Position numbers and translations under genes: made by a program. Source: Ilex aquifolium (Eukaryota > Streptophyta > Magnoliopsida > Aquifoliales > Aquifoliaceae). Taken from it: a DNA stretch of 64,000 nt. Below, piece after piece: positions 34,948 through 44,732 of the stretch. The number at the start of each line of letters is the position of its first letter. Within the stretch, counting starts at the first letter, position 1. The stretch spans positions 18,449,089 through 18,513,088 of the forward strand of contig OX637405.1 in NCBI GenBank assembly GCA_951799425.1, given 5' to 3'. Under the pieces are notes generated by a model, which did not search any database, was not told the origin of the DNA, and saw only the letters and a list, made by a program, of their open reading frames with translations.

Positions 34948-35735
34948 GCGGACTGTTTTTGGACTGATTTTGGACTGAAAATGCGGACTGTTTTTAAGTT
35001 GATTTGGAACTGAAATTGCGGACTGATTTTGGACGGAAATTGCGGACTGTTTTTAAGTTGATTTTGGATTGAAATTGCGGACTGTTTTTAAGATGATTTT
35101 GGACTGAAATCGCGGACTGTTTTTAAGTTGATTTTGGACTGAAATCGCGGACTGTTTTTGGACTGAAATTGCGGACTGTTTTTAAGTTGATTTGGAACTG
35201 AAATTGCGGACTGTTTTTGGACTGAAATTGCGGACTGTTTTTAAGTTGTTTTGGACTGAAATTGCGGACTGTTTTTGGACTGAAATTGCGGACTGTTTTT
35301 AAGTTGTTTTGGACTGAAATCGCGGACTGTTTTTAAGTTGATTTTGGACTGAAATCGCGGACTGTTTTTGGACTGAAATCGCGGACTGTTTTTAAGTTGA
35401 TTTTGGACTGAAATCGCGGACTGTTTTTGGACTGAAATTGCGGATTGTTTTTAAGTTGATTTGGAACTGAAATTGCGGACTGTTTTTGGACTGAAATTGC
35501 GGACTGTTTTTAAGTTGTTTTGGACTGAAATTGCGGACTGTTTTTGGACTGAAATTGCGGACTGTTTTTAAGTTGTTTTGGACTGAAATCGTGGACTGTT
35601 TTTGGACTGATTTTGGGGCTGAAATTGCGGACTGTTTTTAAGTTGTTTTGGACTGAAATTGCGGACTGTTTTTGGACTGATTTGGAGCTGAAATTGCGGG
35701 CTATTTTGGGTGGAATTTATGGACTGTTTTGGGCT
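34948..35735 (+). repeat. GGACTGTTTTT minisatellite, LTR 2
   Basis: About 30 units built from two forms: a short one (GCGGACTGTTTTTGGACTGA plus AATT) and a long one in which TAAGTTGATTTTGGACTGA replaces the middle. The LTR 3 array (54815-55205) is about half as long and the LTR 1 piece (29577-29790) shorter still. Confidence 0.95.
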
Positions 35736-37834
35736 TATTCCATTCTATGATGTTCATGTGAAAGGGGTTGATGTATGAGACCTTGTATAGGACTCTTACC
35801 TATTGTTGGTGACTTGATTAAATGGGTGTTGGAAGTGGAGATAATATATTCCATCTTGAAATAGTGGAGTAGAAATTACTTAGAATCAATTCTTGTGTTA
35901 TATGATACTTGTAGGATTCCTCCTACTTGGGTTGATTCCTAACCTAGGTTGTTATATGAAATGTTTATATGGGATGAGTAGGGTGTTAGGGACTTAACAC
36001 TTACTAAATGGTTATGGAAATGGCCTAGATCACTTCCTTGTTTAATTGGATGTAGGGATTCTCCTATTTGGGATTATTCCGGTAGAAATGACTTGGAACA
36101 AATTCTATCATGAGATTTGGTGTGGAAGTTCTTTGTGAAACCACTTAGGACATGGTAGTGTGTAGGCACTCTAAATGTTAATATTGTGTCTTGTGAATAA
36201 AATGGATTGGTGACATGAATTATAGGATGACTTGTAGAGTTTTCCTTCCATTTGGGTTCCTCCTATTGTGTATAGTTATGGAATTAAGGAAAAATGGTAG
36301 AGAATTGGCTTAGGCTATCTCTTAGCTTGAGAATGATGCATGATAGTTACTTGTGAACTTTCTTGTAACTTAGTGGAATTTGGGCATGATTTGTGTTCAA
36401 CATGATGGTTGCCTTGAAGGTGATTGATAAAATACCTTGAGTGATTGAAATCATGTGTTACATGACTATGTTTAGCATGTTGAATGTTGTGGTGAAATAT
36501 GTTAATATGTTGCTAAGATATTAGTTTCATGATGTTTTATGGTAATTGTATGCTTAAGATATATATTGCCATGACATATGTTGATATGTGGTTTAAATTG
36601 TTTATATGGCGTTCATTGCATCTTGAACATGTGGAAAGTGTGCAATGAGTCATTGCATTGCATGTGTATGGGAGCATCACATTCATGAACATAAGTCATG
36701 GGTGTGGGGATGTGAGGTGCATGTTTAATCAAACACCTTGTTTGGTGGTTGATATGTGGACTTGGAAATGTGGATCGATGGTCACATGGAGTCGCATGAT
36801 TGCATGAGAAAACTTGTGTCGGGTATAGCAAGCAAGGCTAGACTCTCCCTCGGGTGCAAAGCCCGGTCACATGGTTCAGGCACTTTGCCAGAGGTGAAAT
36901 TCCAGAAAAGTGCTGGTGTTTACGGAACCGGAGGTTAAGATACCAAAATCCGTTGCTCAACAAGACACGAGATTTTGTTAATAAAAACATACTCTGTCAA
37001 TGTGTATCATCCCATAATGATCTGATTTATAAAACGCATGACTTTTATTCAAAGAGATCATTGGATGTTTTTCCGTCAATGACGGGTTCATTACATATTG
37101 GTACTGCATTGTGTCGTGTGAGTCGGGGAGGACTCGGGGAAATCTGCATGAGTGAGTCGCATCTCATTTCATGGCATAACATAGTAGAAGTCCAGCCCTT
37201 AATGCATGTTCTTTTAAGGAATAGTGGATGTGTGTGTAAATTGTTGCATGTACATTCTTCATGTGCATCTAGGGGGGGAAGTAGCCTCTGTAGGAAATTC
37301 TCTACTGGGCGTTGGCTCACCCTATACGGGAAACATTTCAGGTATGGGACATGCGCTGGCAGATGGCTCTCATTCCGGGCCGCAAGGGTGAAGAAAGCCG
37401 ACTTGTGGCTTTTATAACTCTTTTTGTAAACCTTTTGGAGCAAACTAGTTTTGACATATAACTTTTATGTAAAGAGTTGTAAATTGAACTTATATTAACT
37501 ATGCTTGATGCATAGGTGTGATGTGTTTATATGTCACACTTCGTACATTAACGTAGGAACCCCGGTTTCAGGGGCATCACAAGTATGCATAAATGGACCC
37601 GGTGTGGTCATTATTTTATATTGGGCCTCGGATGGGTCATATGATTATATATTGCACATGTTGGGTTTTGGGTAGAGCTTCCCGTCCAAATGAGACTCTG
37701 CCCGGATTTTTTTTATTATTAGGGATCCCGGTAAATGGGACATAACGGTGTGATATCGAGTTACACGATATCCACATGTATTCTGCGGGTTGATGGGTGA
37801 TCAACGGACCCCTGGATTTTGGGTATTCACAGCT

Positions 37835-37846
37835 TGGTATCAGAGC
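37835..37846 (+). promoter_or_regulatory. Complex D primer-binding site 2 (tRNA-iMet)
   Basis: TGGTATCAGAGC five bases after LTR 2. Confidence 0.9.
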
Positions 37847-38272
37847 ATAGGCTATAGATCTTATGTGGTCTTGTGGGAAATGAGTCTATCATCTTCCATT
37901 GCAAGGGAGAAAGAGGTTTAGAGCCCTAGGTAATACGAAAACCTAAGCTTGATTGGGTGTGGGTCTAGACCATTGCATGCATTGTGCATTTCTTGTTATG
38001 TGGTCTACCTGCTACATGTTATGTGCTACGTGTTATGTGAATTATATGCATGATGAATGTGCATGGTGAAAGGTATTCTAACCCTAGCGTTTAGAAAACA
38101 TAACATTGGGAGTGGGAAAATAGATGAACGGGATAGTTCATGGGGTAAATGTCTACTTGTGGTGGTATACACTCTACTAGTGAGACAAGGAGAGAAATCT
38201 CAAGGTTTAAAACTTGATCCCTAATTTTGGGATGCTAAGTTGTTGGTCTATTGTTATCTTATGTGTGTGTAG

Positions 38273-38589
38273 ATGGCAACTAGAGGAAGGGGACGTGGGG
38301 GTGGACGAACCAATAACCTACCACCACTGACCTTTGACCACCGGGCCTTTGTTGAGGCTATTGATGCTACGGCTGCTACTATTGCACAGGCTAGCGCAGC
38401 AGCTGTTGCCATTGTGCAAGCTAGTGCAAACCTGAGCCAAGAGGCTCAAGTTATCCAACAGAGTTTAAGTACCATGAGTCACCAACGCTCAGGGAAAAAG
38501 CAGATGACAACTTACCAGGCGGGCCAGAGGACATGTTTCTATTGTCGACAACCGGGCCATAAGAAGAAGGAGTGCCCCTTGAGGCAAAT
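38273..38589 (+). pseudogene. Complex D internal 2: gag N-terminal part, interrupted by element C
   Basis: Open from ATG (MATRGRGRGGGRTNNLPP) through an Ala-rich segment to the zinc knuckle CFYCRQPGHKKKEC, then cut by element C at 38590. It lacks the stops seen in the first copy, but after the junction the frame meets TGA, so even before the insertion the product was short (about 110 residues). A TGTGTGTAG acceptor-like sequence precedes the ATG. Confidence 0.75.
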
Positions 38590-40301
38590 TGACTTGATCC
38601 GAAATGTGTACACCCAAGTGCAGGCGGTCAAGTTGTAGTAATAATCTGGTTTGAGTCCAGAGTCGAATCCTCAGGGAACTATGGTTGGTGTTCTTTGAAG
38701 TAAATAGTGAGAAAGACTTGTAACTGGAAATATTATGATTTTGAAGTTGTGGGAAGTTTTGGATAGAATGTAAAATTCTTTCCAATGGGTATTTTTCTAG
38801 ACAAAATATAAGATGATTAAATGTAACAAACACTCTTTGGTTCGGGAATCAGAATATGTAGTTGATTATCCGGTGCATTATGTTTATGCTTTATAACTCA
38901 ATTAACTCCCGTGTCAACGGCAAATTAATCGGAAGATAGGAATGAAGTGCAATAATGGTGGACATTGAAAGTTTGTCATGAAGAGTTAGTTAGGGTACTT
39001 GCCTTGAATCAATGGATCTTTCCATGTAGGAGTCATCCATTTATCATAGAAAGATCCGTTGATTATACAAAGTACCTTTACTTTGCTAGGTGCATTCAAT
39101 CACCCAAAAATCAAGTGGAGTATAGAACATTTAAGCATAAAGGTGATACACAAACATAATGTCCAGATTAATCTTTTACATATCTATCATCCCTTCCCAA
39201 AGAGTGAATGAGGACTACTCACCCTTCATAGCTATGGTAAAGCTAGAATGATGAATGGTACTCATCCCCAAAAGGTGTTACAAAGTAAAATGCTCAAGCA
39301 CTAGAAGTAAAATGCTTTAAAGTAAATTAGCTAAACAAGGAGCCGATCTTCGACAAAGAATGAGTGAATCACGTTCCACCCTTCACGGCTTTGGTAAAGC
39401 TCTAGAAAAGTGGAAGAGTTTCACTCCTCTAAGGGGAAGAAGGAAGCTCCAACAATGGAAGTAAAAGAAAACAATACTTAAATTAAAAGAAAGCAATAAA
39501 TACTTGGTGTTTAATTCACAACCAAGAGATAAAAATACATAAAAGAAAACAATAACTACTTGGTGTTTAATTCACAACCAAGAAATAAAAATACATAAAA
39601 GAAAACAATAACTACTTGGTGTTTAATTCACAACCAAGATATAATAAAAAGAAAATAATAAAAGCTATAAAGAAATGACAATTAGAAGAGGAGGCTCAGC
39701 CTTCCATTATATTTATACAAGCAAGTAAATATAAAAGCTATAAAGAAATGACAATTAGAAGAAAGAACTCTTACCATAAGAACATAAGCATAAAATCTTC
39801 AATACATGAATTGAAATGGAAGCTACAAAAGATGAAAGAAAATTTGCTCTCTAAAAACTCTTCTAAAATCTCTCCTAACTCTTAGTTCCTCTCTTGGTTT
39901 TTCCACCAATTCCACCCTCAGATCCCCCCTTGAAATGCAGAAGGAGCAGCCTATTTATAGGCGTAGGAAGGCTGGGCAAGTGGGCAAGTGGGCAAGTGGG
40001 CAAGTGGAGAATGAACGGTGGTGTTGCTGAATGCTGATTTTTCAAATGCTTTTATTACACTTTGTCCTGCTTTTATTACACTTTGTCCTTCTTTTATTAC
40101 ACTTTGTCCTTCATTCTTTGCATTCTCCTGACATTGCTCCCTTGGTCTTGCGTTAATTCGGCATTTGTCCCTCAGATGTACTTCTTGGATGCCTTTGGAC
40201 TTTCCTTCACTTTAGAACCTAAAATATCATCATTTAAACTCCATCAAAGTATAATTAGTCCAAAAAGAGTGTAACAATATGCTACTTTTGAGTGCTAATC
40301 A
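38590..40301 (-). repeat. Element C 3' LTR
   Basis: 1712 bp; sense strand starts TGATTAGCACTC and ends GATCAAGTCA. Contains three copies of a 57-bp repeat with CTTGGTGTTTAATTCACAAC (39477-39660), four GGGCAAGT units (39974-40007) beside TATAAATA (39952-39959, minus strand) and three copies of CTTTTATTACACTTTGTCC (40048-40110). Confidence 0.95.
39952..39959 (-). promoter_or_regulatory. TATA box of element C 3' LTR
   Basis: TATAAATA on the minus strand directly after the GGGCAAGT array; the 5' LTR has the same box at 52130-52137. Confidence 0.6.
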
Positions 40302-40313
40302 CACCCCCCAACC
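40302..40313 (-). promoter_or_regulatory. Element C polypurine tract
   Basis: GGTTGGGGGGTG on the minus strand, directly before the 3' LTR; same as in element A. Confidence 0.85.
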
Positions 40314-41734
40314 TAAACATTGCTAGTCCCTAGTAATAAATAACAACATCACTTTCGTAGATAACACGATTGCATTTAGCATATGCAATAAGCCGTTAAA
40401 CCCCTAGGTGATTCCTAGTGGACGAGTTTTGTCTCGTGAAGGTTTTCAGTGAAGCTACCTACAAACTCCATTTGAAAAAATGTGTATATGCATTAGCACC
40501 ATAATAGTTGAGACGCCAAAAAAATATTTTTTTTTTTTTTTTAAGAAAAATAAAACACTTCTCTGTCATTGGTACGTAATATATGCAAAAATAAACACTT
40601 GTTATATTGGTATTTGAAATTCCCTATGTAGTAAGAATGATCATTCTAGCAACAAGAATTGTTATATAACAAACACTCCACTTTACTACCTTCCATGGAT
40701 AGCTTCGATTTCACAAACCTCTCGTAGAATGCTCTCAGCAAAAATTCACTCCGATTATAGTGACTTGTCTCTCACGGGGCATGTGATCAGAAGGTGGCCA
40801 ATCGAAAAATCACATGCACAATTAGGAAGGGAGTGAAGTTTAAGGAAACAAACTAATCATGTTTGACATAATCTCATGAAGGAATATTGATGCAATTTAA
40901 AGAAATACTATTTACCATACCCCAATTTTGATTAACAACACACACATGTAACAGACTTGAGATCAATTAGGGCTTTTCATAGGTTGTAGCGTGGCCAGAG
41001 GTCAGTGGCTAATGAAATGACGTCAGAGGTTTTCAAAAGCTATCTTTTCATTCTGTAATGTAGCACACTTCTTTCTAGCTTTTCGACATTTTGCCCAGAA
41101 ATGATTTCTTTTTTTTTTTTTTTTTGATTCTCCTTATCATCGAAAAGTAATCTCCACAGTTTTCCCATTTCTTTGCATTTCTGTGTCATATTGATTAATA
41201 AGAGTGTGCAAGAAAATTAGATAGCAATGGTGTGTCCAGTATGTTTTCTTGTGGCTTGGTAAATATTTGGGTTTATCAAAGAAGAAATCATACATTGAGG
41301 GCTCAAACATGGCTGACTAGGGAAATAATTTTGCAGAAAAAATGGCTAAGACTCAATATCAAATCAAAGATGGCCTAAAATCCTTTCTCAAGTATGTGAA
41401 CATGTATGTGTCGTATGAACAGATTTCTTGGGGATATGTCAACAGATTACCTTAGTTGCGTCAATCAAAGCAAATTTAATGAGATTATTCAAAAATAGAG
41501 AATGAAAGACCTTACTTGAATAAATGTTAATTATCTCTCAAAAGTATGGTAAGGCTCAAAACTTACCATGATATTCTTTATCATCTCTACTGGTAATGTC
41601 AGGTTTTTCATGGAATGTCGGTTATATACCGATTCTATTTTTGAGTCTGGTCATTCTGTACCTTAAGAATAACAAATAGCAATATACATTTGACATTTAA
41701 GCATAGAGAAAATACCATTTTTCAAAGAAGTGAG

Positions 41735-41768
<34 letters not shown>

Positions 41769-42159
41769 TTCAAAATTATAAACATACTCATTTATCTATG
41801 AAAATTGAAAGAAGACTAGATGCACCAATTAAACTTGAAAAACTATGACGTCTCAGGATAAGTCCCTACCCACACTACAGGTTGGCATTTTAGGACATTC
41901 CTTACTCAGCCCACATACTCATTTATCTATGAAAATTGAAAGAAGATAAAATGCACAAATTGAACTTGGAAATTTATGGCGTCTCAGGATCAAATCCCTA
42001 CCTACACTGTTAGTTGGTAGTTCGGGACGTTCCTTACTCGGCCCATATTTTTATTTCAACAACCAGACTTTGTACAAAAATATTTTACAAAAGAGTTCAG
42101 ACCCTTAACCTTCATTCCAAAACATATTTTTCCCCAGCTTTGTCTTTAATAGTCAAAAT
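40314..42159 (-). other. Element C 3' untranslated region
   Basis: No ORF of note. Long T or A tracts at 40531-40550, 41109-41125 and 41737-41768, and a diverged tandem duplication of about 131 bp (41782-41912 and 41913-42044). Each duplication unit contains fragments reminiscent of the GLSKDYPDT-coding part of the Cys-rich ORF (CTCAGGATAA and CCTTACTCAGCCC), so it may be the decayed end of further cassette copies. Confidence 0.5.
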
Positions 42160-42585
42160 CTAATCCGAGTCATTGCTTGGATCTATGTCATTATCAGTGA
42201 CCCTTCCAACTTCTTGTCGCACATAACTTGTAAGTCCTGGACTGGCATAAGATGGCGTGTCAGGATAATCCTTACTCAGCCCATACACTATCCAGTTTAA
42301 TCGATCGGTTGCACGACCCGAAATTGGTTCAGAACACTGATTATGTTTTTTCATATGAAATATCCTGCCACAATGGTAACAAGCACCCAGTCGTTTGGAA
42401 CGACGATGTTTAGCAAAATTGCTTCTGCCACACAATGGTTGTTGTTGTTTCTCTCGGATCTCAATTTTTCTCACATCCCTTGCTTTTCTCATTATCACAG
42501 CATGCACATCAGATGGGAAAATGCGTAGAACTCCTAGACTAAACCAAAAAAGTTTAGGATCCATGCTTGCTAAGACTAAAGACAT
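42160..42585 (-). CDS. Cys-rich basic protein, cassette copy 2 (viral NABP-like)
   Basis: 141 residues, ATG start; a second Met at residue 8 is shared by both copies and could be the real start. Features: hydrophobic LFWFSLGVLR at 12-21, FPSDVH and IMRKA, a basic stretch, PLCGRS at 50-55, RRSKRLGAC ending at Cys69, Cys72, His77, Cys84 (C-x2-C-x11-C with an internal His), SEPISGRATDRLNWI at 85-99, GLSKDYPDTP at 102-111, acidic tail. The order basic run, Cys pair, later Cys, I-S block, then G[LV]-x(5)-P resembles the nucleic-acid-binding/silencing-suppressor proteins of carlavirus-type plant viruses (Pfam Viral_NABP). It lies 3' of pol, where Athila elements have their envelope-like gene. Homology is inferred from the pattern, not from a search. 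Confidence 0.7.
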   Translation of the reverse strand: MSLVLASMDPKLFWFSLGVLRIFPSDVHAVIMRKARDVRKIEIREKQQQPLCGRSNFAKHRRSKRLGACYHCGRIFHMKKHNQCSEPISGRATDRLNWIVYGLSKDYPDTPSYASPGLTSYVRQEVGRVTDNDIDPSNDSD

Positions 42586-42694
42586 TATATCTGGATTTTT
42601 AACGTCTGCCAGTCACAAAGACAGTTGAAGCTGCATCCGATGTGATCATGAAATACAGGTACAAATACTTAAAAGAACGCGATCCAGAAAAAAT

Positions 42695-42725
<31 letters not shown>

Positions 42726-42797
42726 CAGATCTAAAACTAAAATTACAAATACGAAACTAGAGAAAGTATACCAAAATACAAGCGGAAGGAAGAAGAT

Positions 42798-42962
42798 TTA
42801 GGATGAAACAAACAAATTAACGAAGAAGGAATAAACCCAGAATACATAGGATTGAGGAGGATTATTTGGCAAATTATCAGATCTTACTGTAACAGCAATT
42901 ACAACATAGTCATTAGAGGGCATAGCAAATTCACAAGGAATCTTATAAAGACAAATAGCCAT
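42798..42962 (-). CDS. Small ORF of unknown role in cassette 2
   Basis: 54 residues starting MAICLYKIPCEFAMPSNDYV, upstream of the second Cys-rich ORF. No paralogue was found at the matching place of cassette 1 and no family recognised. It may be chance. A TTGTAAGT donor-like and an ATCTACAG acceptor-like sequence occur just upstream (about 43040 and 42983), so this stretch could also belong to a spliced leader. Confidence 0.2.
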   Translation of the reverse strand: MAICLYKIPCEFAMPSNDYVVIAVTVRSDNLPNNPPQSYVFWVYSFFVNLFVSS

Positions 42963-43128
42963 GAGAATCACAAGCTGTAGATATCAAATTTCAAATATAT
43001 ATATAAATGAAATTACAAACAAGCAATACTTACAACACTAGCACTAGTGGGCTAGTGGAGATAAGGTTGTAAGGTACAGATCTGTTCATCTGCCGAAACC
43101 TACAAACAAAATACAACAATTACTCAAC

Positions 43129-43260
43129 TCAAGGAATATCTGGGTTTCTCTGGAAACTCCTCATCCTAAGTGTGAGAACACAAAGAGCACCCAGGTACAC
43201 ATACAAACATATAAGACAAATTATTAAACAAAAGACTGGATCGTCGGCGTATATAGTCAT
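43129..43260 (-). CDS. Single-span membrane microprotein, cassette copy 2
   Basis: 43 residues from ATG, preceded by an in-frame stop (TAA five codons or fewer upstream), so the start is firm. Starts MTIYADDPV, then a hydrophobic, Cys-rich span of about 20 residues (FCLIICLICLYVYLGALCVL) and a basic tail (LRMRSFQRN). The paralogue in cassette 1 (44733-44879) shares M[ST]x[FY]xDDP[IV], the position of the span, CLY within it and the basic exit. Predicted to sit in a membrane with one helix. No known family recognised. Confidence 0.6.
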   Translation of the reverse strand: MTIYADDPVFCLIICLICLYVYLGALCVLTLRMRSFQRNPDIP

Positions 43261-43299
43261 GGATTTACAGGGGGTGAGTTGTTTTTACAGAGAACAGAA

Positions 43300-43395
43300 A
43301 GAACGACGACGAAGAAGAAGAGAAGAAAAAGAAAGAGAAGAAGAGAAGGGAAAGAGAAAAGGGGGAACCAACACCGGTGATGGTGGAAGAAAAAG
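43300..43395 (-). promoter_or_regulatory. Pyrimidine-rich leader of cassette 2
   Basis: On the sense strand a run of TTC, CTT and TTTC repeats about 95 bp long lies between the TATA-like motif and the microprotein ATG. Cassette 1 has the same arrangement at 44925-45010. Confidence 0.5.
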
Positions 43396-43408
43396 AAAAA
43401 GGTGGAAG

Positions 43409-43421
43409 GCCTAATAAAGGC
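43409..43421 (-). promoter_or_regulatory. TATA-like motif GCCTTTATTAGGC of cassette 2
   Basis: About 150 bp upstream of the microprotein ATG. The matching motif of cassette 1 is GCCTTTATAAGGC (45024-45036), also about 150 bp upstream of its ATG. Possibly an internal promoter for a subgenomic transcript. Confidence 0.4.
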
Positions 43422-43673
43422 ATTCCTCAGATTTTTTTTTTTTTTTTTTTTTTAAAAAAAAATGTCGGCAGGAGTTGGCATAAGAAAAGAAAAAGAAGAA
43501 GAAAAAGAATGGGAGGCCCCCCCCTTTTTACTTTCGGCAGTGTCGGCAGACGCAAATCATGGCAGCAGGCACAATAATGGTGCAGACTTGAAATTTTTTT
43601 TTTTTTTTTTTTAATGGTGCGCAGTGTCGGCAGAGTGGATATCTATGCAGAATATTCCCACAAATAATGCAAC

Positions 43674-43710
43674 CTCACCCCCTAACTTGGTTCATGCATT
43701 GTCCTCAATG
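43674..43710 (-). promoter_or_regulatory. Internal polypurine-like signal 2 of element C
   Basis: Sense strand: CATTGAGGACAATG, then CCAAGTTAGGGGGTGAG. Same layout as the internal tract of element A and as signal 1 at 44605-44641. It lies between the two cassettes. Confidence 0.6.
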
Positions 43711-43980
43711 TAACAAAAAGATATGATAATTAATGACGCACAATAAAAAAAAAAAAAATGAGTAGGGTAAGAGAACACCTTGCCCTTGAGCTTTGACCTG
43801 GCACCGATATCTGAAAATAGGAACAACAAAACTATACAACAAAAGAAAGTGACATGCATTAAAAATAACAGAGTTTGTACAGAACATAAAAAAATAACAT
43901 AAAATTAAATAAAATAAAATTTTTTACAGACTCGGACCTTCAGCTTTCATTCCCAACCTCAGTACACTTTTCCACAGAGG

Positions 43981-44412
43981 TCAATCCGATTCCCCCTCCG
44001 TATCTGTGTAAAATGGACAACCAGTAACTCTCCCAACTTCCTCTCTCACAAATCGGTTAAGCACAGTACCGGAATAGCATGGCGTATCAGGGTAATCCTT
44101 ACTCAGCCCATGTTTTATCCAGTTTAATCGATCGGTTGCGCGACCGGAAATTGGTTCAGAACATTTGTTGTATCTTTTCTCATGAAAGTATCTGCCACAC
44201 TGTTTACAGGCACCAAGTCGTGTAGCACGACGACGTTTAGAATAACTGCTTCGGCCACAGAGGGGTTTCGCTTGTTTTTCTTTGATTTCAGCCTTCCTTA
44301 CTAATATTGCTTTTCTCATGATCATGGTATGTACATCAGATGGAAAAGTACGTAGGACTCCTAGACTAAACCAAAAAAGATTTACATCCATGATTGCTAC
44401 TCTATGACCCAT
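43981..44412 (-). CDS. Cys-rich basic protein, cassette copy 1 (viral NABP-like)
   Basis: 143 residues, ATG start, second Met at residue 8. It aligns without gaps to copy 2 over residues 1-130, about 90 identities by hand count. Shared: LFWFSLGVLR, FPSDVH, IMRKA, PLCGRS, the basic run (KRRRATRLGAC here), Cys69-x2-Cys72-x11-Cys84, SEPISGRATDRLNWI, GLSKDYPDTP, VR[EQ]EVGRVT. Many nucleotide differences between copies fall at third codon positions (for example CGACCGGAAATT against CGACCCGAAATT), a sign of selection on the protein. By pattern it resembles carlavirus-type nucleic-acid-binding silencing suppressors; role in the element may be RNA binding or counter-defence. Not searched. Confidence 0.75.
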   Translation of the reverse strand: MGHRVAIMDVNLFWFSLGVLRTFPSDVHTMIMRKAILVRKAEIKEKQAKPLCGRSSYSKRRRATRLGACKQCGRYFHEKRYNKCSEPISGRATDRLNWIKHGLSKDYPDTPCYSGTVLNRFVREEVGRVTGCPFYTDTEGESD

Positions 44413-44604
44413 TATCTGGTTCTTTTACGTCTTCCAGTCACAAAGACGATCAAAACTGACTCACAGATATTATCATTAATACAAGGTACATAATCTGAAC
44501 AGATACAACAATAAAAACAAAAAAAATTTACAGAAAATTTTACGGGTTCAACCTGCGCAGATCAACTACTGTAAACTGCAGATCAACTACTGTAAACTGT
44601 AGAT

Positions 44605-44641
44605 CTCACCCCCCAACCTAGACTGAACATTGTCCCCAATG
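44605..44641 (-). promoter_or_regulatory. Internal polypurine-like signal 1 of element C
   Basis: Sense strand: CATTGGGGACAATG, then TAGGTTGGGGGGTGAG, just upstream of the first Cys-rich ORF. A 21-bp tandem repeat (GCAGATCAACTACTGTAAACT, two copies at about 44557-44598) follows downstream in the sense direction. Confidence 0.6.
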
Positions 44642-44732
44642 TTTCGATTTTTTCGGTTTGTAGAGCTTGAATACGCAGTTAACTGTGGAGATCTGTTCAA
44701 TCGCCGATGACCTATACCAAAAAAAACAGAGA

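Larger units (their letters stand above)
33973..37829 (+). repeat. Complex D LTR 2 (shared middle LTR)
   Basis: 3857 bp, starts TGTAAAACTCGGG and ends GGGTATTCA, a slightly altered end compared with GGGGCGTCA of the other two. TATAAATA lies at 34358-34365. A conserved leader follows, ending AAAAGGTAGGG at about 34680, which looks like a splice donor. A long GGACTG minisatellite spans 34948-35735. It serves as 3' LTR for internal 1 and 5' LTR for internal 2. Confidence 0.9.

Noticed and set aside
29444-35740. Regularly spaced repeats that might be taken for a CRISPR array
   Set aside because: They are direct minisatellite units without unique spacers, inside plant LTRs.
36854-37417. 187-codon open frame in complex D LTR 2
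   Set aside because: The matching stretch in LTR 1 and LTR 3 is not open throughout and has no recognisable domain; LTR sequence, not a gene.
43172-43577. Lys/Arg/Glu-rich plus-strand frames
   Set aside because: Translations of the purine-rich complement of the cassette leader; low complexity.
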